From the NCBI RefSeq assembly GCF_026191635.1, contig NZ_JAKRRW010000018.1, forward strand, positions 1-64,000: a stretch of DNA of 64,000 bases, in the 5' to 3' direction. The notes beneath the pieces were generated by a model. The model was not told where the DNA came from. It was given only the letters and a program-made list of their open reading frames with translations, and searched no databases. This document shows positions 52,341 to 62,900 of this stretch, piece after piece. This stretch comes from Photobacterium obscurum. Lineage in GTDB: Bacteria; Pseudomonadota; Gammaproteobacteria; Enterobacterales; Vibrionaceae. The translations under genes and the position numbers were made by a program. Position 1 is the stretch's first letter. The number at the start of each line of letters is the position of its first letter.

Positions 52341-54265
52341 TAGGATTCCTTTTGCATTGCCTCTAGCTCTTCCCAACGCTCAAATGCCTGTTCAAACTCT
52401 TCCTCCGCTTTTGCCAAGCGGTGCAAGGTCGCCTCAGTATCATTTTTCACATCCTGGAAGAATGCAGGATCATTAATTTGCTCCTGCAGTTCAGCAATTT
52501 CGTTTTCCAGTTCTTCAATTCGTAGCGGCAGATCTTCAAGCTCTTTCTGAAGCTTGTATGACAGCTTCTTGCCTGAGCGAGAGCGCGTTGCCTGACGCTG
52601 TTTATTCTCATCTTTCTTTTTAGCAGCTTCAATTTGAGCCGCCTGCTCCTTCGCTCTTTGAGACAGCGAATTAGCACGTTGTTCCTGGGCGTCGTGGTAG
52701 CCGCCAACATACTCGTCAATGACACCGTTGCCTTCGAATAGCCAACTCGTTGTTGCTGTATTATCAACAAATTGACGATCGTGACTGACTAATAACAACG
52801 TACCCTGATAGTTGGCAAGTATTTCTTCCAAAAGTTCCAACGTTTCGATATCTAAATCGTTAGTTGGTTCATCGAGTACCAATAAATTATTAGGTTTAAG
52901 GAATAATTTCGCCAGCAACAAGCGGTTCTTCTCACCACCAGACAGTGCTTTAACCGGTGTGCGGGCACGGCGCGGATGGAACAAGAAGTCTTGAAGATAA
53001 CCCAGTGCATGACGGGTTCGGCCATTGACTGTCACTTCCTGCTTACCGTCGGCCAGGTTGTCCATCACTGTCTTTTCAGGATCAAGCACTTCACGGTACT
53101 GGTCAAAGTAAGCCACTTCGATCTTAGTACCGCAATGGAAGTGACCCTGTGACGCCTCAAGCTTCCCAAGCATCAACTTCAACAAGGTACTCTTACCACA
53201 GCCGTTAGGCCCGATAAGCGCAATACGATCACCACGCATCACATTGAAGCTGAAATCATTGATTATCGGCTTGTCACCGTAGCTATATGAAATGTGCTCG
53301 GCTTCGAAAACAATCTTGCCAGAGCGCTTCGCTTCCTGAAGCTGCATGTCGGCTTTACCAACCACTTCGCGACGTTCGCTGCGTTCACGACGTAACTGCT
53401 TCAGCGCACGTACACGCCCTTCATTACGGGTACGACGCGCTTTAATGCCCTGACGGATCCAGACTTCTTCCTGCGCCAACTTCTTATCAAACTCGGCATT
53501 CTGCTCGGCTTCGACGCGTAGCATTTCTTCTTTCGCATCCAGGTACTTATCATAATCACCCGGGAAAGACGCCAGCTTGCCGCGATCCAAATCGATAATT
53601 CGGGTCGACATAGATCGGATAAACGCACGGTCGTGAGAAATAAATACGATAGAACCTCGGAACTCTTTCAGGAAGCCTTCCAGCCATTCAATGGTGGAAA
53701 CGTCCAGGTGGTTCGTTGGCTCATCAAGTAACAGAATATCGGGATCACATACCAGTGCACGCGCTAGTGCCGCTTTACGTTGCCAACCACCAGAAAGGTC
53801 TTTAAGAAGCGTATTTGGCTCAAGCTGAAGGTGCTCAAGCACTGAGGCAATTTTATTGTCAAACTGCCAAGCATTTGCATGGTCAATTTTGCTCTGGGCA
53901 CGAGCCAGTTTGTTAATATTCGACTCTGACGGATCATTGGTAATAAGATCCAGCAGGTGGTGGTATTCTCGCAACACCTGACCGATTTCCGCCAAGCCTT
54001 CTGCGACATAGTCGAAGACCGTCCCTTCCGCATTACGAGGTGGATCCTGTTCAAGGCGCGATACCTTAAGCTCTGACTGACGCTGGATGCTACCGTCATC
54101 AAGCAAAACTTCACCGTCGATCACTTTCATCAACGTTGATTTACCTGCACCATTTCGACCAACCAAACAAACACGTTCATTTGGCTGAAGGATAAATTCT
54201 GCGCCATCAAGTAATGCGTGATCGCCATACGCTAATTGCGCGTTGCTAATTTTAATTAATGCCAT
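52340..54265 (-). CDS. uup: ABC-F ATPase Uup
   Basis: 641 residues, no membrane segment. Two ABC domains with Walker A GRNGAGKST and GPNGCGKST and signatures LSGGWQRKAALARAL and LSGGEKNRLLLAKLF, each with a matching DEPTN. A charged linker follows the first domain, and the C-terminal coiled coil (about 540-641) is the Uup DNA-binding tail. Uup acts on ribosomes and on branched DNA. It overlaps the glutaredoxin-like gene by 14 bases. Confidence 0.95.
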   Translation of the reverse strand: MALIKISNAQLAYGDHALLDGAEFILQPNERVCLVGRNGAGKSTLMKVIDGEVLLDDGSIQRQSELKVSRLEQDPPRNAEGTVFDYVAEGLAEIGQVLREYHHLLDLITNDPSESNINKLARAQSKIDHANAWQFDNKIASVLEHLQLEPNTLLKDLSGGWQRKAALARALVCDPDILLLDEPTNHLDVSTIEWLEGFLKEFRGSIVFISHDRAFIRSMSTRIIDLDRGKLASFPGDYDKYLDAKEEMLRVEAEQNAEFDKKLAQEEVWIRQGIKARRTRNEGRVRALKQLRRERSERREVVGKADMQLQEAKRSGKIVFEAEHISYSYGDKPIINDFSFNVMRGDRIALIGPNGCGKSTLLKLMLGKLEASQGHFHCGTKIEVAYFDQYREVLDPEKTVMDNLADGKQEVTVNGRTRHALGYLQDFLFHPRRARTPVKALSGGEKNRLLLAKLFLKPNNLLVLDEPTNDLDIETLELLEEILANYQGTLLLVSHDRQFVDNTATTSWLFEGNGVIDEYVGGYHDAQEQRANSLSQRAKEQAAQIEAAKKKDENKQRQATRSRSGKKLSYKLQKELEDLPLRIEELENEIAELQEQINDPAFFQDVKNDTEATLHRLAKAEEEFEQAFERWEELEAMQKES

Positions 54266-54500
54266 TGCTGTTTAACCATGCTGCAAGCTCGGTGGCGTCA
54301 AATGGCCAGCCAAGTTCAGAGATTGAATCGGGATGTTTAATTGAAAGCACGGGTATGGTGACGCCGTAACGTGAAAAGAGCGCGTCATCAAAGGCGATAT
54401 CCACCACTTGAACGCGCTCTTCTACACCCGCTGCAATGAGCAGGCTATAAGCCTGCTCACAGAGGTGGCATCCTTGCGTGCTATATAGCGTAATTAGCAC
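54252..54500 (-). CDS. glutaredoxin-like protein
   Basis: 82 residues of a small thioredoxin fold (DUF836-type): LYSTQGCHLCEQAYSLL carries the CHLC redox pair (Cys11, Cys14), and VTIPVLSIK holds the cis-proline. It ends with DATELAAWLNSNG. It lies between uup and rlmKL and is coupled to both (1 base after rlmKL, 14-base overlap with uup). Its redox partner is unknown. Confidence 0.88.
   Translation of the reverse strand: MLITLYSTQGCHLCEQAYSLLIAAGVEERVQVVDIAFDDALFSRYGVTIPVLSIKHPDSISELGWPFDATELAAWLNSNGIN
54358..54370. promoter_or_regulatory. matS-like site, one mismatch
   Basis: GTGACGCCGTAAC, one base off the consensus, inside the glutaredoxin-like gene. Confidence 0.3.
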
Positions 54501-56639
54501 CTAGTCTTCCTTATGTGTAATGATCCAACAGTTGTGGATTTGCTTGTTGCGGGCAAAGTCCATCGGAAGTGTTTTATCAGAAATGTTCTTGGCCTGAAGG
54601 CCCAACGCTTCCAACTTGTCGAAATCCATTTTGAAGTGACGCTTATTGTTAGAGAAAACAATCTGCCCTTCAGGACGAAGCATACGCTTCAGGTTTTCCA
54701 TCAGCATAATGTGATCACGCTGTACGTCAAAACTCTGGTTCATACGCTTTGAGTTAGAGAATGTTGGCGGATCAATGAAGATCAGATCAAAATTCTCATC
54801 AACTTCCTGCAGCCATTGCAGGCAATCAGCCTGAACAAACTGGTGCTGTCGGCCAACCTGACCATTCAGCTCCATATTTTCCTGGGCCCAGCGTAGGTAG
54901 GTATTGGACATATCAACCGTTGTCGTTGATTTCGCGCCACCACACGCCGCATGAACAGACGCAGAACCGGTATAGGCAAACAGGTTTAGGAAATCCTTGC
55001 CCTTTGCCATCTCACCCAACTTGCGACGAGTGACTCGGTGGTCAAGGAACAAACCTGTATCAAGGTAATCATAAAGATTCACTTTCAGCTGTACGCCATA
55101 CTCGTTCACCGTCATGTTACGCTCTGCACTTGATAGTTTCTGGTACTGGCTCTTACCCTTCTGGCGCTCACGTACCTTCAGGATCACTTTGCTGTTATCA
55201 ACACCGGTAACCTGAATCGTTGCACGTAGGATATCCATAATACGGCGGCGTGCTGTTTCTTCCGGAACAGACTTAGGCGCAGCATACTCCTGGATAACCA
55301 GGTAGTCATTATACTGGTCAATCGCGGCATTGTAGTTAGGCAGATCGGCATCGTAGATACGGTAGCACTCGACACCTTCTTTCTTCGCCCACTTCTTCAG
55401 CTTGGTGATATTCTTCTTCAAGCGGTTGGCAAAGTCTGGAGCAACTTGAGTTTCCTCAAGCTTGCCTTCTTTCTCACCTTCTACCTGCTTAACTGCACCA
55501 CCAGTGATAAGGTAGTTCTTTAGCACACAATCTAATGCGCCGTTACGCAGCTTGAACTGTTTATCGGCACGCATACGCAGACAGCTAAGCAACTCGCTGG
55601 ATGCCGAATAGATAGCCGCTGTCGAACCCGCAAATGCCAGTTTCAGACGGTTACCCAGCTCGCTATATAACGAAATAAGCTCAGGGGTCGTGCCCAAACG
55701 CTCACCATATGGCGGGTTACAGATGATTACGCCGTTCTCAAACCCTTCCGGACACGTTAACTGCGTTGCATCACCGTATTCAAAATCGATAAGATCTTTA
55801 ACGCCAGCACGGCCAGCATTGTCACGGGCAATACTTAGCACACGACGATCCATTTCACGGCCAAAGAACTTGGTTTCGACTTTTGACGGGCCACGGCGTG
55901 CTTTAACTTTCGCTTCGGCATGAATCTCAAGCCAAGATTCCTTATCGAAATCCTTAATTGACTCAAAGCCCCAACGCTTACGTTTAATACCCGGAGCGAT
56001 ATCGGCCGCCATCAGCGCCGCTTCAATCAGCAACGTACCAGAACCACACATTGGGTCTAGTAGCGGTTTGTCTTTCGTCCAGCCACTCTTGATAACTAAG
56101 GCTGCCGCATGCGTTTCACGCAACGGCGCTCGACCAGCATCGGTTCGATAACCACGTTGGTGTAAACCACTACCGGCCATATCAAGGCCCAAAACACCCT
56201 TCTCACCAGAAAGACGCATATGGATTCGCAGTTCAGGACGCTCACGGTCAATACTTGGTCGACGTAAATCAGCTTTAGTGAAGCGGTCAACAATCGCATC
56301 TTTCACTTTCATAGCGCCGTATTGGCTATTGCGGATCTCACGGTTGGTACCATTGAAATCAACAATAATACGTGTATCGCTACTAAAATAATTTGGCCAG
56401 TTAATCGCTGTGGCACCTAGATATAGGTCCATATCATCGCGGACGTTAAACTCACTCAGTACCTGAATGATGCGTGACGATATACGTGTCCACAAACAAC
56501 AGCGGTAAGCGGTTGCCTGCTCGGCTTTAAAGCGTACGCCAGCGTGGACAACTTGGATCTGTTGTGCTCCAAGTTGTTCTAATTCTTCTGCAAGGAGGTT
56601 CTCAAGACCTCGGGAGGTGATAGCTAGATATTGATTCAT
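54501..56639 (-). CDS. rlmL: bifunctional 23S rRNA methyltransferase RlmKL
   Basis: 712 residues in one chain: an N-terminal THUMP domain (about 45-155), the RlmL N2-G2445 methyltransferase (about 160-390; [17 protein letters not shown] and NPPYGERLG), and the RlmK m7G2069 methyltransferase (about 420-712; [18 protein letters not shown] and [11 protein letters not shown]). The fusion is normal in gammaproteobacteria. Its stop touches the glutaredoxin-like start. Confidence 0.96.
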   Translation of the reverse strand: MNQYLAITSRGLENLLAEELEQLGAQQIQVVHAGVRFKAEQATAYRCCLWTRISSRIIQVLSEFNVRDDMDLYLGATAINWPNYFSSDTRIIVDFNGTNREIRNSQYGAMKVKDAIVDRFTKADLRRPSIDRERPELRIHMRLSGEKGVLGLDMAGSGLHQRGYRTDAGRAPLRETHAAALVIKSGWTKDKPLLDPMCGSGTLLIEAALMAADIAPGIKRKRWGFESIKDFDKESWLEIHAEAKVKARRGPSKVETKFFGREMDRRVLSIARDNAGRAGVKDLIDFEYGDATQLTCPEGFENGVIICNPPYGERLGTTPELISLYSELGNRLKLAFAGSTAAIYSASSELLSCLRMRADKQFKLRNGALDCVLKNYLITGGAVKQVEGEKEGKLEETQVAPDFANRLKKNITKLKKWAKKEGVECYRIYDADLPNYNAAIDQYNDYLVIQEYAAPKSVPEETARRRIMDILRATIQVTGVDNSKVILKVRERQKGKSQYQKLSSAERNMTVNEYGVQLKVNLYDYLDTGLFLDHRVTRRKLGEMAKGKDFLNLFAYTGSASVHAACGGAKSTTTVDMSNTYLRWAQENMELNGQVGRQHQFVQADCLQWLQEVDENFDLIFIDPPTFSNSKRMNQSFDVQRDHIMLMENLKRMLRPEGQIVFSNNKRHFKMDFDKLEALGLQAKNISDKTLPMDFARNKQIHNCWIITHKED

Positions 56640-57822
56640 GGAATTCTTTTCGCACTTATGTTGCCGAGAATTATAACCGAAAACAGTGTAAATACCTCGT
56701 TCTAAAGGCTGACTTTACGGTTATTTAGCCAAAAAAACGCCAAAAAAAGCGGAGTAATCTAGCGCAGTGATTTCATCCCATCATCAATAGAGAAAAACTG
56801 TCTTCTTTTTATGCAATTTATCCCTCACCGCAAGTTCAACTTCATCCCCCATTTTCACTCATGAGAGTAACTGCAAGCTGGAAATATTCGCTACTAATGC
56901 CTAGCAAGCTAAACAAACACCCATTATCCACTCACGTGAACAATGGGTGTGGACAGTCCTTCAAATTCAATTGTTGATTTCCGTACACAATGTCATAGCA
57001 AGCACTTACACCCACATCAAACACTGTTTCCACACAAAAACAAACTATTTATACTGCTGATTTAAAAGGAATTTACCTCGTAAGGCATGATGCAACATTA
57101 GGAAATAATGCAGATAATGCCAGTGGGTACTTGCTAATCCGCTGGTTATTATCCTTACTGGCCAATACCGAATGACAAGCTCAAATCCTACTCTTTCCTA
57201 ACTGGAAATTATTGCCTAATGGGAAAGAAAAGGGATGTAATTCAGTTTCTTTAATGGGGAAAAAGAGGAAGATCGTTAAAGGTTTGCATTTGTTTCTGCA
57301 TTTAAAACTAGTGTTTTTTTGCTTTTAATTCGCAAAAATAGGCAAAAAAAAATTGCTAATTTTTTATTTTTTTCCGATTAAAATCACTTATTTCGCTCAA
57401 GAATCACCCTACTTAGCCACAATAAATAAAGGGGCTTCGTCAAACAACGCATAAGGCTGCCCTTTCCATAACAGGTTCATTCCACGCTTAGATCGAGAAA
57501 ACCTTCTCTCTGGTACAGCGACACCTTTTTACCAACACTTACTTTATGAGCTCGCGACTTGATTTGGAATGAACACAACCTATAACCACAGATAATAACT
57601 GATGCTGATCAGCGTGGCCGTTAAGCAGACTTAGAAGAAAATAAGATTTAAGAGAGATGGCAGATAAATGCTCGAAAAGGAGCCTCGGGGCTGTTCTTAA
57701 TATATAGAGAGGTATTTACGAGGGAAGAGCGTACAGAAAGCGTAATAGACATCTTAATAATTGGGATATAGAGCGCTCAGAGCAACTCTGGAAGGTGTTG
57801 AGCATACTTTTGTGGTGGACTT
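56640..57822. other. long gene-free AT-rich stretch
   Basis: About 1.2 kb without a credible gene on either strand. It contains A/T runs at about 57,300-57,400 and the inverted repeat at 56,917. It may be an unannotated small-RNA locus or a structural Ter spacer; I cannot tell. Confidence 0.5.
56917..56950. repeat. 9-bp perfect inverted repeat
   Basis: ACACCCATT and AATGGGTGT around 16 bases that themselves include TCACGTGA. No T run follows, so it is not an obvious terminator. Confidence 0.6.
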
Positions 57823-58365
57823 TTACCCTACCAAAGCAAAATTCAATGGCAGCTCTTCCTGCTTGAACTCCTGCATGCGGTCATTCATCACCTTAATGGT
57901 GTCACAAAAGGCCATATCTTTGCTTGAAGTCAGCGCCAGAGGCTCAACCTCTGCCATCATACACAAGCTGGCACAACCGCTGTTCTCGATAACAAGGTAT
58001 TTTGCAGAACCACACTCCGTATGTAATGTGACGATGTCACCCTTTTCCGGTTCACAGTCAGCCTCTTGCGTCTCGAAAAACCAACTCTTAGGCATCATCG
58101 GCTTATGGAAACGGCTGGCAGCGACAGCATTTAAGGTCAGTTCGGCTTTACGGGGTTCAGAGAGGTCAAGCTGATCAATCTTCTCTTTGTAGCTTTGGAA
58201 AATACTTGCATCATCCACAGTAAAGACAGTTCGATCATAAGCGGAAGTGACAAGATGTTTGGTAGGTATGGATACGCGGAAAACCATTTCCTCCCCTAGA
58301 TCTAGCATCAGGGAGTCATCCTTTGAGTCGTAATACCACATCCATGAATTATTCGGCTTCAACAC
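57823..58365 (-). CDS. zapC: cell-division protein ZapC
   Basis: 180 residues. MLKPNNSWMWYYDSKDDSLMLDL and a later KPMMPKSWFF and DTIKVMNDRMQEF match ZapC, a cytoplasmic protein that stabilises FtsZ filaments in the Z-ring. Next to pyrD, as in E. coli. A perfect matS lies inside the gene. Confidence 0.9.
   Translation of the reverse strand: MLKPNNSWMWYYDSKDDSLMLDLGEEMVFRVSIPTKHLVTSAYDRTVFTVDDASIFQSYKEKIDQLDLSEPRKAELTLNAVAASRFHKPMMPKSWFFETQEADCEPEKGDIVTLHTECGSAKYLVIENSGCASLCMMAEVEPLALTSSKDMAFCDTIKVMNDRMQEFKQEELPLNFALVG
58028..58040. promoter_or_regulatory. matS site (MatP binding)
   Basis: GTGACGATGTCAC, an exact match to GTGACRNYGTCAC, inside zapC. Confidence 0.85.
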
Positions 58366-58548
58366 GTAATTACTCCAAAATCAGTTCTTTATACTGCTTA
58401 TCCAACGATTTAGAAAAAACTTTAGGAGAATTTTACTGTGACTACATTAAAAGAAAAGGGGAAATAAATTTCACTTCAAGACAATAGCTTAGTGTAAATT
58501 TGACAAGATCAGCGCTGTAACGCTATTGCAATATAAAGCATAAATAAA

Positions 58549-58587
58549 AAAGTACCTGTCAGGCATAACCCTAACAGGTACTTTCAA
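58549..58587 (-). terminator. pyrD terminator
   Basis: AAAGTACCTGT and ACAGGTACTTT arms around a short loop, 26 bases after the pyrD stop, with an A run on the plus-strand left side, which reads as a T run on the transcribed minus strand. Confidence 0.8.
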
Positions 58588-58612
58588 GTCATTTTCTGAT
58601 CTATTTTATCGC

Positions 58613-59623
58613 TTAGATATTAGTGACAATATCTTTGACCAGTTTAGGGCCATGGTAAATGAAACCAGAGTAGATCTGCACTAGTTGTGCACCAGCGATC
58701 ATCTTTTCACGCGCTGCTACTGCTGAGTCAATGCCTCCTACCCCTATAATTGGTAGAGCACCATCCAGTTCTTCAGCTAAGCGCCGAATGACTTCCGTAC
58801 TGCGATTCTGCAACGGACGGCCACTCAAACCACCGGCTTCATCGCAGTGAGGCATGTTTTTGACTAAGCTACGATCCAGTGTGGTGTTGGTGCCGATCAC
58901 CCCATCAATCTCGTTGCGGATCAATGATTGCGCAATCTGTACAATCTCTTGATCTTCAAGATCTGGCGCGATCTTCAGTGCTAGAGGTACGTATTTACCG
59001 TGTTTTTCAGCTAACTCTTTTTGTTTACGCTTAAGCTGTAACAGTAAATCATCTAATGCTTCACCGTATTGAAGCGTGCGAAGCCCTGGTGTATTTGGTG
59101 AAGAAATATTTACCGCAATATAACCAGCATACTGATACACTTTTTCCATGCAGATAAGGTAGTCTTCGGCGCCCTTCTCTACAGGTGTGTCTTTGTTTTT
59201 ACCGATATTAATTCCGATGACACCATCAAACTTGGCTTTCTTAACATTCTCAACCAGGTTATCAACACCCAGGTTATTAAAACCAAAGCGGTTAATAATC
59301 CCTTCAGCCGGAATCACACGAAACAGACGTGGTTTATCATTACCCGGTTGTGGACGAGGTGTTACAGTGCCGACCTCAACAAAGCCAAAGCCCATCGCAC
59401 CAAAAGCATCAATGCATTCACCGTTTTTATCTAGACCGGCAGCCAGTCCAACAGGATTTTTGAATTTAATGCCCATTACTTCAACGGGACGATCAGGAAC
59501 ATATTGACGATAGAAGAGATCGAGAGGAGTGCCAGTAAAGCGAGAAAAGTTCTGAATAGCTAGATCATGTGCTTTTTCAGCGTCAAGCTTGAAAATAGCA
59601 GATCGAGCGAGGCGGTAAATCAT
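58613..59623 (-). CDS. pyrD: dihydroorotate dehydrogenase, quinone-dependent
   Basis: 336 residues of a class 2 enzyme, which oxidises dihydroorotate to orotate in pyrimidine synthesis and passes electrons to quinone at the inner membrane. The N-terminal helices ([23 protein letters not shown]) are the quinone/membrane part, [11 protein letters not shown] holds the catalytic serine, and [15 protein letters not shown] is the FMN phosphate site. A good AAGGAGG ribosome site precedes the ATG. Confidence 0.96.
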   Translation of the reverse strand: MIYRLARSAIFKLDAEKAHDLAIQNFSRFTGTPLDLFYRQYVPDRPVEVMGIKFKNPVGLAAGLDKNGECIDAFGAMGFGFVEVGTVTPRPQPGNDKPRLFRVIPAEGIINRFGFNNLGVDNLVENVKKAKFDGVIGINIGKNKDTPVEKGAEDYLICMEKVYQYAGYIAVNISSPNTPGLRTLQYGEALDDLLLQLKRKQKELAEKHGKYVPLALKIAPDLEDQEIVQIAQSLIRNEIDGVIGTNTTLDRSLVKNMPHCDEAGGLSGRPLQNRSTEVIRRLAEELDGALPIIGVGGIDSAVAAREKMIAGAQLVQIYSGFIYHGPKLVKDIVTNI

Positions 59624-59973
59624 TGTACCTCCTTAAAAAAGCCCCGTATAAACGGGAGTACATTATTCACAGATTGCCCTTCCAATTCAAATGATATTTT
59701 AGAGATTATGACTGAAAAACAGTGACTTCCTTGGTTAACAAGGGATTAGCAGCCAAAAATAATTTTCTGATACCACATCAAATGCAAACGATTTCGTTTT
59801 TGTGTTCAAAAAGCAATCAGTACTTTCTATGTAATTTGTCACGAAACTCTTTCAACCAAAACGTAGCCAACCCTACACTCCTTGATTGAAAAAAGGCCAC
59901 TAGGTTAACAAAACCTAATGGCCTTTCAATTTACAAACGAGTTACGTTGTAATTTATGAGCTGTCAGAAAACA
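59624..59973. other. intergenic region between gdhB and pyrD
   Basis: About 350 bases containing the pyrD promoter region and, at 59,892-59,926, the terminator of the glutamate dehydrogenase gene. Confidence 0.45.
59892..59926 (-). terminator. glutamate dehydrogenase terminator
   Basis: AAAGGCCACTAGGTT and AACCTAATGGCCTTT form a nearly perfect 15-bp stem with a 5-base loop, preceded by an A run (a T run on the transcribed minus strand). Confidence 0.88.
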
Positions 59974-62900
59974 TTAAACAGCTGGTCGGCAATTCAAGTT
60001 GAGCAACATTAGCTCACGAAGCGCGACCGAGAACTTGGCAAATTCATGGGTTGTACCCACTTTGAACTCAGCCAGAACAGTATCCCAACGGTGAATTGCA
60101 GCCTGATGCTCATCCATCCAGTTTTCAATCAGCTCTTCTGCTTCCTCACCCTCTTGGCAGCTGGTGATCACCGCAGACGTTAGCTGACGTTGTTGCCAAT
60201 CAAGATCTTCACGGAATGAAGCCCGGGCAAGTGCCTGCCAATGGTTTTCAACTGGCTGGTTATGGACTTGTTTAAGGAACCAGTGTAGTGATAGATCAGC
60301 ACCGACAACAAAGTAGACTCGAGAAATAAAGTCAATATCTTTATCCAGCTCTTTGGCAATCTGAGCTATATCCATTGCGGAGTACAGGCTGCTCAATCTT
60401 GAGATATTGTGTGCCAGCTCTTCAGGTACACCCTCTTTCGTCATGGCAGCGGCTTGCTCGTTATGCTCCTGCACCTCTTCTGTTACAAGGTAACGTTCAA
60501 GGTTATCTCGCAGTTTCTGAACAATCGGCTGGTAGAATGTAATTTGCTGTTCAATACCCAGTTTGCGATCGCGATTTCGGAGGATCCAACGGGTTACCCG
60601 ACGTAACATGCGACGACAACGGTATAGCATTTCGTACTGTACCTCTGTCGAAATCACATTGTCCAACTCGCGAATTTGGGCAAAGAACCGATCAAAGTTA
60701 AACACTTCACGGCCAACCGCATATGCAGACGAAATCTCAACAACGGTTGAACCTGTCTCCTCTTGTAATCGAGTCACGAAGTTACAGCCCATTTCATTGG
60801 ACATCTGGTTAGCTAATGACGTCGCAATCAGCTCTTGTTTCAGAGGATGATGATCCATCTGCGAGCGATACTTTTCTTGCAGTTCTTTCGGAAAGTATGC
60901 AGGCAGCAAGCGTGCATGGTACGGATCATTGGCAATCTCATCGGTTACCATATCTTCTTTCAGTACCATCTTTCCGTATGCAACCAGTACCGCCAGTTCA
61001 GGACGAGTCAGCCCCATGCCCGATTTTTCACGCTCTGCCAACGTATCATCATCAGGCAAGTATTCCAGCGTTCGATCCAGCTTTCCTTCTTTCTCGAGGT
61101 AATGAATAAAGCGGATCTGCTCTTTCAGCAGCTGTACTTGTTGCTGCTGGGTCACCGAAATTGACTCACTTTGGCAATAAGCATCGTCCAGGACAATATA
61201 GCCAACTTCATCTTCCATACGCTCCAGCAACTCATTGCGCTGTTTGTAGGTTAGATCGCCACCAGCAACCAGGCTATTTAGCAGAATCTTGATGTTAACT
61301 TCGTTATCCGAGCAATCCACACCGCCCACGTTATCGATAAAGTCGGTATTAACCAAGCCACCAGCCATACTAAACTCGACTCGGCCCAGTTGAGTCATAC
61401 CTAAGTTACCGCCTTCACCCACAATTTTTGCGCGTAACTCATTACCATTGATACGCAGTGCATCATTTGCCCTGTCACCAACATCGGTATGAGTTTCACT
61501 CTGAGCTTTAACATAGGTGCCGATACCGCCATTCCACAATAGATCAACTTCCATTTTCAGAATCAAGCGAATAAGCTCATTAGGCGGTAAGGTTTGCTTA
61601 CGGGTACCAAGTAATTTCTGGATCTGTGGTGTTAGCTTGATCGACTTACTGCGACGTGAGAAGATCCCGCCCCCTTCAGAGATCAGGCTTTGATCGTAAT
61701 CTTCCCAGCTAGATCGAGGCAAGTTGAATAAACGGTTTCGCTCAACCCAACTCGTCGCGGAATCTGGGTTCGGATCCAGGAAAATATGCATATGGTTAAA
61801 GGCTGCAACTAGGCGGATATGCTTTGATAGCAACATACCATTACCAAATACATCACCGGCCATGTCACCGACACCGGCACAAGTGAAATCAGTTGTCTGG
61901 CAATCAATACCCAGTTCGCGGAAATGGCGCTTAACTGACTCCCAACCACCTTTGGCCGTGATCCCCATTTGCTTATGATCGTAGCCATTCGAACCACCGG
62001 AAGCAAAAGCGTCACCTAGCCAGAAGTTGTAATCCTCAGAGACTGAGTTCGCCAGATCGGAGAACGTCGCCGTTCCTTTGTCGGCGGCCACAACCAAATA
62101 CGGATCATCTTCATCATGACGAACGACATTAGCTGGTGGAAGCAATTCGCCATCAGCAATATTATCCGTCACATCAAGCAATGCCCGGATAAAGCGCTTA
62201 TAACAACGCTGGCCTTCAGACCAGATTTCTTCACGTGTTGTCATCTGCGGCTGACGTTTACAAACGAAACCACCTTTTGCCCCAACAGGTACAATCACGG
62301 TGTTCTTAACTTGCTGTGCTTTAACCAAGCCAAGAATTTCTGTACGGAAATCTTCCTGGCGATCTGACCAACGCAAGCCACCACGGGCAACCTTGCCGCC
62401 ACGAAGATGCACACCCTCAATATCTGGTGCGTATACGAATATCTCAAAGAACGGAACCGGTGCTGGGATCTCAGGAATTTCAGACGGACGCAATTTCAGC
62501 GAAAGCCAAGGTTTCGGGTTGCCCTTTTCATCTTTCTGATAATAGTTCGTACGTTGCGTCGCCATGATCATATCCATATAACGACGAATGATCCTATCAT
62601 CATCCAAGCTTTCTACATGATCCAGCTTCTCGTTAAGTTTCTTGATATGATCTTGTTCTGCTTTGTCGGAATGCTTCTTCGCAGGGTTAAAGCGCAATGT
62701 GAACAACGCAACCAGATCACGGGCTAAATCACTATGACTTGATAGTGTTTCTTCAATATAGTGCTGACTGAACGGGAAGCCAACTTGACGCATATAGCGA
62801 GCAAAGCTACGTAAAATCGTGATCTCACGTCCGGTTAGACCTGCACAAAGAACTAGTCGGTTAAAACCGTCACTTTCCAGCTCATTATGCCAAATGGCTG

